Origin: Lacticaseibacillus manihotivorans DSM 13343 = JCM 12514
Lineage (GTDB): Bacteria; Bacillota; Bacilli; Lactobacillales; Lactobacillaceae
Assembly (NCBI RefSeq): GCF_001435035.1
Contig: NZ_AZEU01000134.1
Location: forward strand, 1-64,000
Reading direction: 5' to 3'
Length of the DNA: 64,000 bases
Made by a program: the position numbers and the translations under genes. Below, piece after piece: positions 52,288 to 60,828 of the stretch (position 1 is the stretch's first letter; every line of letters starts with the position of its first letter). Below the pieces are notes generated by a model. That model saw only the letters and a list, made by a program, of their open reading frames with translations. It searched no databases and was not told the DNA's origin.

Positions 52288-53039
52288 AAGAAAAGTGCGA
52301 GCTCTACAACGACCACTTTCAGAACTTTAAGCGATACGGTATTCCAAAGGCACAGCTTGTAATTGCCGACATTCCTTACAACATCGGGAACAACGCCTAC
52401 GGGTCAAATCCAACTTGGTATGTTGGTGGGAACGATAAAAATGGCACTAGTGACAAGGCTGGCAAGACGTTCTTCGATACAGACGTTGATTTCCGCGTTG
52501 CCGAGTTCATGCACTTTTGCAGTCACATGCTAGTCAAGGAACCCAAAGAGCGCGGGAAGGCACCAGCAATGATCGTGTTTTGCGCATTCCAACAGATGCA
52601 GATGGTTATCGAATATGGGAAGAAATACGGGTTCAAACACAGTTTTCCGCTGATATTCATCAAAAACCAGTCGGCACAGGCTCTGAAAGCCAACATGAGG
52701 ATCGTGGGCGCTACCGAGTACGCCGTGGTCTTATACCGCGACAAGTTACCGAAGTTCAACAATGATGGGCAGATGGTATTCAACTGGTTCCGGTGGGAGA
52801 CGGACGGTACCTATCCGAAGATTCATCCCACGCAGAAGCCTATCCCAGTACTGAAACGGTTGATCGAGTTGTTCACCGATCCGGGTGACGTTGTGATCGA
52901 TCCGTGCGCTGGTAGTGGATCTACGCTAAGAGCAGCTGCGGAGCTAGGCAGATCTTGTTTTGGGTTTGAAATTAAGAAGGATATGTACAGGCTGGCAAAA
53001 GAGAAAATGATCAGCACCATGTCTTTGGCGCTTTTGTAA
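52284..53039 (+). CDS. DNA N6-adenine/N4-cytosine methyltransferase
   Basis: A 251-aa beta-class methylase: catalytic DIPYN (DPPY variant) near residue 29, a target-recognition middle and SAM-binding VIDPCAGSGSTLRAA near 205. HPTQKPIPVLKRL is the usual linker. No cognate nuclease is next to it, so it probably protects phage DNA from host restriction (for example Mrr- or SRA-type systems act on modified DNA, which makes the pairing interesting). Overlaps the preceding gene. Confidence 0.92.
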   Translation: MKEKCELYNDHFQNFKRYGIPKAQLVIADIPYNIGNNAYGSNPTWYVGGNDKNGTSDKAGKTFFDTDVDFRVAEFMHFCSHMLVKEPKERGKAPAMIVFCAFQQMQMVIEYGKKYGFKHSFPLIFIKNQSAQALKANMRIVGATEYAVVLYRDKLPKFNNDGQMVFNWFRWETDGTYPKIHPTQKPIPVLKRLIELFTDPGDVVIDPCAGSGSTLRAAAELGRSCFGFEIKKDMYRLAKEKMISTMSLALL

Positions 53040-53054
53040 GGAGGACTATATGCT

Positions 53055-53246
53055 GTGAAAGCATTTGAAACGATCTTAATGATTATCGCGATGGTCTTAA
53101 TCGCCATTTCATGCCTCGACATGGTGATTTTTAACGGTTGGGTGTTACCTATAACGGGACTGATTATGGCGCTGGTGATGCTTGAATTTGTGCGAATCAT
53201 CGCAGTGTGGGAGATGAAGGGTAAAGGAGTGGCTAAGCATGAATGA
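53055..53246 (+). CDS. Small phage membrane protein with two helices
   Basis: A 63-aa protein with two membrane segments (~residues 5-24 and 30-50). GTG start with AAGGAGG about 10 bases upstream. Confidence 0.7.
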   Translation: MKAFETILMIIAMVLIAISCLDMVIFNGWVLPITGLIMALVMLEFVRIIAVWEMKGKGVAKHE

Positions 53247-53811
53247 AGAAGACGTCCGTCAGAAGATGCTAGATATTGTCGGGGATATTTACAATGCGAA
53301 GTTCGTTGAGCATGGGCTGAACGGATATACGAAATTCGACGGTCATACGTTGGATGAGGCCAAGTACACAATTAACAAGGCATTTGACAGGCTCGAACCC
53401 GATCACCCTAAAGTCAAGCTGCCGCGGGAAGTCGGGGAAGAACTGGATAAGTATAAGCAGCGCGGAAATGAAACCTATGATTTGATATTTGACCTAACGA
53501 CTTATAGCGAAGAGTTGGAGGAAACTAGCCGTTATATTCCATACGATAGTATGGATCGTGCAGATAGACTAAATGCAGTGATGGACGCTTACCGCTACGG
53601 ATGGGAAGCTGAGCCGGAAGCTAAGTGGTATGTGAAAGCGCCGGAAAGCTGGCATAAAGATGAAGACTGCTGGGCCAATATTGAAGATGGTGAGATTGAT
53701 TTTGCTGAAAAGTGCTGGGCGACCCCGTTCACCCGCGCCGAACTCAAGCAGTATCACCTAGACAGCGACATCTTTACGCTGGTGCCAGTGGAGGATAGCC
53801 ATGAAGATTGA
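53239..53811 (+). CDS. DUF1642-like early phage protein
   Basis: A 190-aa acidic protein typical of lactobacillus phages. The C-terminal block (DAYRYGWEAEPEAKWYVKAP, ending DSDIFTLVPVED) marks DUF1642. Function unknown. Overlaps both neighbours. Confidence 0.8.
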   Translation: MNEEDVRQKMLDIVGDIYNAKFVEHGLNGYTKFDGHTLDEAKYTINKAFDRLEPDHPKVKLPREVGEELDKYKQRGNETYDLIFDLTTYSEELEETSRYIPYDSMDRADRLNAVMDAYRYGWEAEPEAKWYVKAPESWHKDEDCWANIEDGEIDFAEKCWATPFTRAELKQYHLDSDIFTLVPVEDSHED

Positions 53812-54001
53812 AATTACTCACGTCAAGAAATACAACGCCGCATGGAATCATGTTATCAGCGTTGACGGCACACCAGTGGCAATTGCTAAGTCGGCAAGGC
53901 GCGCTGGACTGATCGCCGCTTATCTCGATGGTGCAGTTATCGAATTGCATGATGGCACGTTGGTAAAACAACTGGACAAGATTAAGGAGGTATCGAGATG
54001 A
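53801..54001 (+). CDS. Small phage protein of unknown function
   Basis: A 66-aa mixed alpha/beta protein with a central IAKSARRAGLIAAYLDG helix. Overlaps its neighbours by 11 and 4 bases. Confidence 0.7.
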   Translation: MKIEITHVKKYNAAWNHVISVDGTPVAIAKSARRAGLIAAYLDGAVIELHDGTLVKQLDKIKEVSR

Positions 54002-54297
54002 GTGAAAAGACAATAAAAGTAGCCGCGCATTGGTATAACGCTGGTGCCAGTGAAGGAGAAAAAATGAGTAAGCGAATTTTTGCAATCGAGTTAGATGTTG
54101 ACGACATGGAATCGAACATTTACATGCGCATGTCACAATCTGAACTACTGCAATTGCATGACAACATCAACCACCTATTACTTTTGGACGATGCCGCAGA
54201 AAGCCACAATTACCGTCAGACGGTGAAAGATGAATATTCTGGCGAGAAGGTTAGTTTGACAATTGGATTGCACAAATGGGCGGAGGTATCGCGATGA
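53998..54297 (+). CDS. Small phage protein of unknown function
   Basis: A 99-aa protein; an internal ATG at 54064 with GGAG 6 bases upstream may be the main start (77 aa). No family recognised. Confidence 0.65.
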   Translation: MSEKTIKVAAHWYNAGASEGEKMSKRIFAIELDVDDMESNIYMRMSQSELLQLHDNINHLLLLDDAAESHNYRQTVKDEYSGEKVSLTIGLHKWAEVSR

Positions 54298-54836
54298 GCT
54301 TATTCGCAGTTAAAAACGATAAAGGTGAGTGGCTTGGCTGTGAGGCTTATTGTGACGAACCCGATTGGTTCAAGCATGGCGGCTTCATGTTTGATATCAG
54401 GGATAAAGCGGAGGCCGATGCCAAAACTTACGGCGGTCACGTCGTCGAGTTAGTCGAGGCCCAGGCGAAGATCGTTGTGAGCGAGGAAGAAGACAGGATG
54501 CTGAAAAGGGCCAAAAACACAACCGTGTGGCGTCCAGCAGCTGTAATCTCTGCATACGCATACGACAACACGAAAGATCCAGACAGCGAGGCACTTCTGG
54601 AAGATCGCCTCATGCGCGCCTACATCAACGGCTGGACGGTCGAGAAGCCGAAGCGGTGGAACGTCAAGGTGCCACTCGTGCAGGCTCAAGGTGGCCTATG
54701 GTTCTTAATCAATGCTAGCGGCAAGCTGGATGCTACTTATCTCCAAGATCTCGCTAAAAAGTTTTCCATGGAAGAAATCAATACATGGGGTTTACAAGAT
54801 TGCGAACGAAAAGAGGTAACCGAAGATGACGAATAA
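54294..54836 (+). CDS. DUF1642 early phage protein
   Basis: A 180-aa protein; ATG 54294 lies 7 bases after GGAGG and overlaps the previous stop. N-terminus MSLFAVKNDKGEWLG and the closing LQDCERKEV are DUF1642 hallmarks; the middle YINGWTVEKPKRWNVKVPL is the shared core with the 53239 protein. Confidence 0.85.
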   Translation: MSLFAVKNDKGEWLGCEAYCDEPDWFKHGGFMFDIRDKAEADAKTYGGHVVELVEAQAKIVVSEEEDRMLKRAKNTTVWRPAAVISAYAYDNTKDPDSEALLEDRLMRAYINGWTVEKPKRWNVKVPLVQAQGGLWFLINASGKLDATYLQDLAKKFSMEEINTWGLQDCERKEVTEDDE

Positions 54837-55002
54837 ATCTGACATAGACGCGGCACAAAAGGCCATCGATGCCGCGAGCAACGCAATCGACAAGCTTGAT
54901 CTGTGTGGTCTGTATGATTGCGCATGGCAAGCCAACAACGGCTATCAACGTATTATCGATTACAACAAGGAGCAGTTGGAGGTGACTGACGATGAGCAAT
55001 GA
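54826..55002 (+). CDS. Small phage protein
   Basis: A 58-aa frame starting at ATG 54826 with AGAGGTAACC upstream, overlapping both neighbours. Helical N-half (DAAQKAIDAASNAIDKLDL). No family recognised. Confidence 0.6.
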   Translation: MTNKSDIDAAQKAIDAASNAIDKLDLCGLYDCAWQANNGYQRIIDYNKEQLEVTDDEQ

Positions 55003-55393
55003 GACGAAGCGGGACGTGTTCGAGAAAATTAAATCGGAATTAATTAGTAACTTAGCAAACACGATATACCAGAATGGTGGGTTAATGCCGTTGGAAGATG
55101 CTACTAAGGTAGGAGAAAATTATGCTACTCGTTACGCCGCCGCCCTGCCAGATGATCTGCCGGTGATTCCGGAAGCGGTAGGAGACGCTATCAAAATTCA
55201 CAAAGATTACGCGCACAGTCTTTTGGATATCTTTGGAGCGCTCAGCATCTATGGTGTTTCACGCACAGAGCCTTCACTGGATTATAACGCGTGGATTGTA
55301 CATCACGCAGACACTTTCGCCCGTGCATGGGTATTAGGTGCATGGTATGTTGAGGAAAGCGGCGAAATCGTGAAACTGGAGGCGGAGGACTGA
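54992..55393 (+). CDS. Phage protein related to the 57365 product
   Basis: A 133-aa protein. It shares N-terminal TK-x(2)-VF, a central LxIFG and C-terminal FA-x-AWVL-x-x-W-x-VE with the protein at 57365, so the two are paralogs at opposite ends of this gene block. Possibly a DUF1642 C-domain variant. Confidence 0.75.
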   Translation: MSNETKRDVFEKIKSELISNLANTIYQNGGLMPLEDATKVGENYATRYAAALPDDLPVIPEAVGDAIKIHKDYAHSLLDIFGALSIYGVSRTEPSLDYNAWIVHHADTFARAWVLGAWYVEESGEIVKLEAED

Positions 55394-55557
55394 TGGCAGT
55401 GAATGAGATTCGAGTATGGGCCGAATGCAACGACGGCCACACTAAGCTTGCAGGGCTTAACACTGACAAGTTCACGATTGGCGAGATCTGTAAATGGGCT
55501 GGTGTTATCCCGATGGTGTTCATAAATGACTTGGAGGAGCGAGATGAGAGAAATTAA
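55393..55557 (+). CDS. Small phage protein
   Basis: A 54-aa frame from ATG 55393 (GGCGGAGGACTG upstream; shares one base with the previous stop). Mixed alpha/beta, with EICKWAGVIPMVFIND. No family recognised. Confidence 0.55.
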   Translation: MAVNEIRVWAECNDGHTKLAGLNTDKFTIGEICKWAGVIPMVFINDLEERDERN

Positions 55558-55993
55558 ATTTCGTGTGTGGAGTAGGTCACAGGGCTATATGGACTTGCCG
55601 ACCAGCATCAGTATTGACGACAGCGGACATGTAGATCATGTGTACTGCTATGGCGACGATTATGCGGATGGTGACTTCGAACTGATGCAATTCACCGGCC
55701 TGCGCGACAAGAACGGGCGAGAAATCTACGAAGGCGACCTTTTTGAACACAAGTTTGGCTACTCGGTATTAGACGACACCCCTCATAGTGAAATGGGTGT
55801 CGAGTACGGTGTGGTTGTCTTCGCCGATGGCCGGTTTGGAGTTAGAACTCCAGGATGGGGTGTGCGCAGTCTTCGCGATTTGTTATCACGAAAGGGGCAC
55901 TTGGATGACATGCCTGACAGCGATCTGTTCAAGATGATTATTGCTGGAAATATATTTGAGAACCCAGAACTATTGGAGGCGGAGATTAAGTGA
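55544..55993 (+). CDS. YopX-family phage protein
   Basis: A 149-aa protein with the YopX pattern: IKFRVWSRSQGYM at the start, MQFTGLRDKNGREIYEGDLF in the middle and IIAGNIFENPELL at the end. ATG lies 5 bases after TTGGAGGAGCG. Function unknown but common in phages of Firmicutes. Confidence 0.92.
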   Translation: MREIKFRVWSRSQGYMDLPTSISIDDSGHVDHVYCYGDDYADGDFELMQFTGLRDKNGREIYEGDLFEHKFGYSVLDDTPHSEMGVEYGVVVFADGRFGVRTPGWGVRSLRDLLSRKGHLDDMPDSDLFKMIIAGNIFENPELLEAEIK

Positions 55994-56193
55994 CCCGCTA
56001 CCGTCTGTACCGGTCCGAAAGCCATGCGCCCATTGGTCGCGAGTACCTGCACCACGTCGTAACGTCCACAGGAGAGCGTCTAGCGGGTTTTGTCGAGCTA
56101 CCAACACGATTAGGCGCGGTTGAGTTTGAACCCGCACAGGCGGTTATATGGATGCACAGGGACAAGAGATTAAGGAAAGAGGAAGCCGAATGA
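55990..56193 (+). CDS. Small phage protein
   Basis: A 67-aa basic protein starting GTG within the previous stop (GTGA), GGAGGCGGAG upstream. No family recognised. Confidence 0.6.
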   Translation: MTRYRLYRSESHAPIGREYLHHVVTSTGERLAGFVELPTRLGAVEFEPAQAVIWMHRDKRLRKEEAE

Positions 56194-56399
56194 AAAAAGA
56201 TTTGATTATTTGGGTGCCAACAGCAAAAGGTGCCGACACGATGAAATTTGAAAATGTGACAGAGTTCCGTGGCTTTGAGACGATTATCCAGTTTGAGTAT
56301 GACGGTGTATCCACCAGCAAGCATCGTCGCGCGGCTTTTGAACGGAGCAAAATTCTAGGGTATGCGTTGGAGAAGGAGGCAGGCGATGATGGTAATTAA
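56190..56399 (+). CDS. Small phage protein
   Basis: A 69-aa protein; ATG 56190 overlaps the previous stop and follows AAGAGGAAGCC. No family recognised. Confidence 0.6.
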   Translation: MKKDLIIWVPTAKGADTMKFENVTEFRGFETIIQFEYDGVSTSKHRRAAFERSKILGYALEKEAGDDGN

Positions 56400-56457
56400 T
56401 CTTTCTTTAGCCATCTGCCTAGTCGCATGGCGCGCATGGCGGAGAGGGGTGATCTAA
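56386..56457 (+). CDS. Tiny membrane peptide before the cytosine methylase
   Basis: A 23-aa frame from ATG 56386, 5 bases after a GGAGGCAG-type site, with a hydrophobic core (INLSLAICLVAW) and Arg-rich end. Its stop overlaps the methylase ATG (TAATG), so it may serve translational coupling. Confidence 0.45.
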   Translation: MMVINLSLAICLVAWRAWRRGVI

Positions 56458-57365
56458 TGCTCAAAATTCTAGAGCTCTTTGGCGGCATTGGATCACCACG
56501 CATTGCTTTACGAAATCTCGGCATACCAGTTAAATCAATTGATTATGTCGAAATCGACGCTGCAGCCGTTCGAAGCTATAACGCGATGTTCGCAGGCCAG
56601 AAGTATGACCCACAGAACGTGATTGGGTACAACCTCAAGCCGGACATTCTGATTCATGGATCACCATGCCAAGATATTTCAATCGCTGGTCGTCGATTAG
56701 GTGCTGATGAGGGTTCTGGCACACGGTCAAGCCTCATGTGGCAAACACTCAAAATCATTGAGCAAATGGGTGTGTGGAGGCCACGAATCGTGATCTGGGA
56801 GAACGTTAAGGGCGTGCTTCAAAAGCGCATGTCGGCCAATTATGCCAAGTATTGTGATGTTTTGGATGGCTTAGGCTACACGACCACTAATGCCGTGCTT
56901 GATGCAAGGCAGTTCGGCCTACCTCAGTATCGCGAGCGGGTGTTTACAATCAGCGTGTTAGGAGGTCAGCCGTTCGATTTCTGGAAGCTTAGGCAGACTG
57001 AGATGCGACCTATCGGCGAATTTTTGGAACCGTCAGCACTAGAATACACGATCACAAGCCCGTCGATGCTGTCACGCTTGCCTGGTGCTTCAAGTGGTGC
57101 GTTTGCTGGCAGATTGATGCCGATTGATCGGTGGTGCTGGACTATTACGACCAAACAGAATCGCAACCCCAACAGCGGTGTCGTCCCGATTGGAAATGGC
57201 CAGTATCGTTTACTCACACCGCGTGAATGTTGGCGGCTACAAGGGTACTCTGATGCCGACTTCGATGCAGCCGCTCAAGTCAACGGGAAGACAAACCTGT
57301 ACAAGCAGGCGGGAAACTCTATTCCAGTACCAATCTTTGAATCAATCTTTGAGGAGATGATCTAA
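56457..57365 (+). CDS. DNA cytosine-5 methyltransferase
   Basis: A 302-aa Dcm-type enzyme. Motif I is LELFGGIGSPRIAL, the catalytic Cys is in IHGSPCQDISIAG (motif IV), motif VI is IWENVKGV, motif VIII follows as FGLPQYRERVF, and motifs IX-X end with RECWRLQGYSD and KQAGNSIPVPIF. No nuclease partner. It may shield phage DNA from restriction or change how modification-dependent enzymes see it. Confidence 0.95.
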   Translation: MLKILELFGGIGSPRIALRNLGIPVKSIDYVEIDAAAVRSYNAMFAGQKYDPQNVIGYNLKPDILIHGSPCQDISIAGRRLGADEGSGTRSSLMWQTLKIIEQMGVWRPRIVIWENVKGVLQKRMSANYAKYCDVLDGLGYTTTNAVLDARQFGLPQYRERVFTISVLGGQPFDFWKLRQTEMRPIGEFLEPSALEYTITSPSMLSRLPGASSGAFAGRLMPIDRWCWTITTKQNRNPNSGVVPIGNGQYRLLTPRECWRLQGYSDADFDAAAQVNGKTNLYKQAGNSIPVPIFESIFEEMI

Positions 57366-57682
57366 TGACCAAAGAAACAAAACAAGAAGTTTTTGACGCA
57401 TTAATGGCCGATATGTCGCACGGATCTGAACAATGGCGAACACGATATGACGCCGCGCCACTTTGTGTACTTCCGGTGCTTCCAAAGCCGGTAGCTGACT
57501 GTATGGAGTTTTGGAAGGCCAAAGGCTCGATACTATCCATTTTTGGCAGGGCGCGATACGCAGCTAAACATAGCAAGACTGAGCAAGGACGCGGAGTCTG
57601 GTTGTGGATTCTGAACAATCAAAATGATTTTGCCCTCGCTTGGGTGCTTAACGATTGGGAGGTAGAAGATGAGCCTGTATGA
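57365..57682 (+). CDS. Phage protein, paralog of the 54992 product
   Basis: A 105-aa protein sharing one base with the methylase stop. Ends with FALAWVLNDWEVEDE, the same closing block as the 133-aa protein at 54992. Confidence 0.75.
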   Translation: MTKETKQEVFDALMADMSHGSEQWRTRYDAAPLCVLPVLPKPVADCMEFWKAKGSILSIFGRARYAAKHSKTEQGRGVWLWILNNQNDFALAWVLNDWEVEDEPV

Positions 57683-57782
57683 TTATCTTGGGATCAAGTT
57701 CTGGTGGGAGGCCATCACGACAATTATCGGCCTCACTGCGTTTGCTATCTGGTTAATTTACAACTGGTGGCATGATCGTTGA
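57669..57782 (+). CDS. Small phage membrane peptide
   Basis: A 37-aa frame from ATG 57669 with GGGAGGTAGAAG upstream, one membrane segment (AITTIIGLTAFAIWLIYNW). Confidence 0.55.
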   Translation: MSLYDYLGIKFWWEAITTIIGLTAFAIWLIYNWWHDR

Positions 57783-57884
57783 TTGCCGTCATGCTGTTCA
57801 TAATATCAAAAAAAATAGCGCACCATCGCTGGCCCGCTGTGATCACATCTGACAAATCTGATTATAGCATAAGGGGACGCGAGC

Positions 57885-58331
57885 ATGGGAGTAGTGCAAA
57901 CTTACGAATGGCGGCTAAACCGTAAGGAAACAGCCGCTAACGCTGATGCTGAGTTAAAAGACTACCGGCATCGGCACCAGAAATCACGGCGTCCAGAAGT
58001 CGCGGGGCTCAAGTCCCCGAGCCTGGACGGTATGCCGCGAACTGATTCAATCGAAAACGGGCAAGAGGGCAAGCTTCTGGGACATTTGAGCGATCAAGAG
58101 TTCTGTCAGCAGGTCGTGAGGGCCATTGAGTGCATCGAAGACGATGACCAGCGAACTATTTTAACCCTGCTATATATCACCAAGCCGATTACTGCTGAAG
58201 CGATTCAGCAACGGTTACACATGAGCAACACGGCGTACTATCACAAGCTAGAAGATGCTTTAGTTAGTTTCGCAGAGGTCTGGCCACCGATCCCATCCGA
58301 TTTGCTGGTCTATCATTCTGAGCGATTGTAG
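57885..58331 (+). CDS. ArpU-type late transcriptional regulator
   Basis: A 148-aa protein with the C-terminal sigma-like HTH of ArpU/RinA regulators (CIEDDDQRTILTLLYITKPI, EAIQQRLHMSNTAYYHKLED). It stands at the usual place before the packaging genes and should turn on late transcription. Confidence 0.85.
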   Translation: MGVVQTYEWRLNRKETAANADAELKDYRHRHQKSRRPEVAGLKSPSLDGMPRTDSIENGQEGKLLGHLSDQEFCQQVVRAIECIEDDDQRTILTLLYITKPITAEAIQQRLHMSNTAYYHKLEDALVSFAEVWPPIPSDLLVYHSERL

Positions 58332-58485
58332 GGCGATTCAATGGCTATGCAATAGCACACACAAGCGACGAAAAAAGATTTATATTGGTATTGTGCCAAG
58401 CAATTAGAACGGCAGAGGCGCAGAAGTTGGGGCAAGAAATTGCCAAGGCGGTTGAAAACCCGTCACCTCACCGTGATAGGTGGGG

Positions 58486-58557
58486 ACGGTAGTAGCTCAG
58501 TAGGTAGAGCACTTCGATGAAAAGATCGTGTCGCGGGTTCGAGCCCCGTCTACCGTA
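58486..58557 (+). tRNA. tRNA-like element with abnormal anticodon arm
   Basis: ACGGTAG (58486-58492) pairs with CTACCGT (58550-58556). The D arm GCTC-AGTAGGTA-GAGC and the T arm GCGGG-TTCGAGC-CCCGT are canonical. The anticodon arm is not: the best pairing is CGAT-GAAAAG-ATCG with a six-base loop and a bulge, so no anticodon can be assigned with confidence (GAA is possible only if the stem is ignored). CCA is not encoded. A CACCT/AGGTG hairpin precedes it. It may be a decayed phage tRNA or a tRNA mimic. Confidence 0.55.
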
Positions 58558-58854
58558 TTGTCGGAAGCCCATTCGGCAAAAGGTTCCCCAAACCTTATTC
58601 ATTTCTCCAGTGGGTCGGCGAGTGGTTAAAAGCTATCGCCGATCATTGTGCGAGCACGCGGCACTTGCTACATCAAAACTATTAAGTTAGAAGGTGCAGC
58701 CCCTCTTGATTACTCATAGCGTGCAAAAGAGTTTTATTCTAGCGACGGCTCGGAAACCTTGCTAGACACAATTTAATAATGCGATGTCTGACACCATCGC
58801 TAGGCCGTCCTTAGGTGAGGCGGCTATTTATTTGTATTCAAATGGGGCGATCCC
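58558..58854 (+). other. Non-coding stretch before the terminase genes
   Basis: About 300 bases without a supportable gene. It contains a GCGATG-TCTGACAC-CATCGC hairpin near 58780-58800 and a GCCGTCC...GAGGCGGC hairpin near 58803-58823. This is the usual position of the packaging start (cos or pac), but I see no proof of either. Confidence 0.45.
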
Positions 58855-59028
58855 GTGAAGATGATAAAAACTAGTTGCGGATACATGACCGCTCAAGAGT
58901 GGACGATGATCTGCCGTGTTAGCAAGCAAGAAGAACATCAAAAGAAAAAGGCCGAAAAGAATTCTGATCGGCATGGAGGTGTGGTGATATGTGATGAAGC
59001 TAAGCCCAAAACAGCGTTCATTTGCTGA
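58855..59028 (+). CDS. Small phage protein before terminase
   Basis: A 57-aa frame from GTG 58855 (GGGGCGATCCC upstream), Lys-rich middle, overlapping the terminase start. No family recognised. Confidence 0.45.
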   Translation: MKMIKTSCGYMTAQEWTMICRVSKQEEHQKKKAEKNSDRHGGVVICDEAKPKTAFIC

Positions 59029-59545
59029 TAACTTCATAAAGTCAGGAAATAAGTATAGATCAGCAATTGAAGCTGGATATTCTGAAAACTACGCGCGTTC
59101 TCATGCTGAAAAATTATCGGAGAATGTCGGTATAAAATCATATATTGATGAACGCATGAAACGCATCGAGTCTGACAAGATTGCTAAGGCTGATGAGGTG
59201 CTTCAATACTTCACCACAGTGCTTCGTGGAGAGGCAAAAGAGACGATTATAGTTGGCACTCCAGATGGCGCAGAATCTGTTGAAAACGAGCCAAGCATAA
59301 AAGACCGCATGGCAGCAGGACGCGAATTGTTAAAGCGTTACCCTGGCAATGATGAGCTACTCAATGCTCAGCTAACGAAGATTATTACTGATATTGAGAA
59401 AACTAAAGCCGATGTTCGCAAGTCTAAAGCTGAGGCTGATATCATGGAAGCCAAGGCAAAACGCGAAACCAGCGAAGATACGAGCAACATTACAATCAAC
59501 ATCAAACCAATTGAGCAAGACGGAGGCGATGACAGTACAGATTAA
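58994..59545 (+). CDS. terS: Terminase small subunit
   Basis: A 183-aa protein of the Terminase_2 family: LSPKQRSFADNFIKSGNKYR and AIEAGYSENYARSHAEKLS form the N-terminal DNA-binding HTH; a long coiled coil (residues ~115-165) follows. ATG 58994 lies after GGAGGTGTGGTG; GTG 58991 is also possible. It recognises the packaging site. Confidence 0.92.
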   Translation: MKLSPKQRSFADNFIKSGNKYRSAIEAGYSENYARSHAEKLSENVGIKSYIDERMKRIESDKIAKADEVLQYFTTVLRGEAKETIIVGTPDGAESVENEPSIKDRMAAGRELLKRYPGNDELLNAQLTKIITDIEKTKADVRKSKAEADIMEAKAKRETSEDTSNITINIKPIEQDGGDDSTD

Positions 59546-60827
59546 CATCGATCTGAATTCAATTGTCCCCAAAGTATATGCACCACTGTACAATGACAGA
59601 ACACGTTATTTGACATACAAAGGTAGTCGTGGATCACGAAAGTCATTTTCTGTTGCTGAAGACGTTCTCATGCAAATCATCATGCATCCTTACGTCAATT
59701 GGATTGTGCTTCGCCAATACGCATATACGAATAAGGATTCGACATACAGCACCATTCAGCAGGCAGCCATGCGTCTTGGCGTCTACGACCTGTTCAAGTT
59801 CACGCTATCACCGCTAGAAATCACCTTTAAGCCAACCGGCCAGAAGGTGTTTTTTCGTGGCATGGATAAACCGCTTGCCGTTACTTCATTGCAACCAACA
59901 ACTGGTGTGCTCGCTCGTGCATGGTGGGAAGAAGCCTATGAGCTGAAATCGCTAGACGCATTCAAGACCGTTGAAGAAACTATGCGTGGTGAAATAAGTG
60001 ATCCTGATGGCTATTACCAGTCGATCATCACATTCAACCCTTGGAGTGATCAGCATTGGCTTAAGCGTGAGTTCTTCGATGAAGACACAAAGAACCCACG
60101 TTCTAAATCGTTCACGACCACATACAAAGACAATCCATATCTGGACGATGATTACATTGCAAGCTTGAAAGACATGATTAAGCGCAATCCTAACCGCGCC
60201 CGCGTTGCCGTATATGGTGACTGGGGCATTGCTGAAGGGCTTGTGTTTGACGGGCTGTTCGAGCAGCGTGATTTCAATTGGGACGATATTGCAGCATTAC
60301 CGAAAGCCGTTGGCCTTGACTTCGGGTTCAAGCACGACCCGACAGCAGGTGAATTCATCGCTGTTGATCAGCAGAATAGAACTGTCTATATCTACGATGA
60401 ATTCTACCAGCAAGGAATGCTGACACAGCAGATTGCTGAGGCTATTGGTCAGCACAAAGGCTACGGCTTGCAGATAACGGCTGATAGTGCTGAACAGCGG
60501 CTTATATCCGAGCTGTCCGGTGTCTATGGTGTGCCAAACATCGTAGGCGCTGGGAAGGGCAAAGACAGCGTCTCACAGGGCATTCAGTACATGCAGTCTT
60601 ACCATTTTGTTGTTCATCCGCGTGTTAAAGGACTGCTAGAAGAATTCAATACCTACGTTTATTCAAAGGACAAGTTCGGCAACTGGACGAACACGCCAGA
60701 AGACGCGAACAATCACGGGTGTGACGCCCTCCGCTATGCCCTTGAGCCGTTTATGTTCCGTACTGCTGGCCACTACATGAGCAATCATGAACGTATTCAG
60801 ACAATCAAAAATCTAGGATTGAGGTGA
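59529..60827 (+). CDS. terL: Terminase large subunit
   Basis: A 432-aa Terminase_3 (PBSX-type) protein. ATG 59529 is 5 bases after CGGAGG; it overlaps terS by 17 bases. ATPase P-loop-like GSRGSRKSF near residue 34, a Walker B region around ARAWWEEAYEL, and a C-terminal RNase H-like nuclease with VGLDFGFKHDPTAGEFIAV and NHGCDALRYALE. It drives DNA into the head. Confidence 0.95.
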   Translation: MTVQINIDLNSIVPKVYAPLYNDRTRYLTYKGSRGSRKSFSVAEDVLMQIIMHPYVNWIVLRQYAYTNKDSTYSTIQQAAMRLGVYDLFKFTLSPLEITFKPTGQKVFFRGMDKPLAVTSLQPTTGVLARAWWEEAYELKSLDAFKTVEETMRGEISDPDGYYQSIITFNPWSDQHWLKREFFDEDTKNPRSKSFTTTYKDNPYLDDDYIASLKDMIKRNPNRARVAVYGDWGIAEGLVFDGLFEQRDFNWDDIAALPKAVGLDFGFKHDPTAGEFIAVDQQNRTVYIYDEFYQQGMLTQQIAEAIGQHKGYGLQITADSAEQRLISELSGVYGVPNIVGAGKGKDSVSQGIQYMQSYHFVVHPRVKGLLEEFNTYVYSKDKFGNWTNTPEDANNHGCDALRYALEPFMFRTAGHYMSNHERIQTIKNLGLR

Positions 60828-60828
60828 C

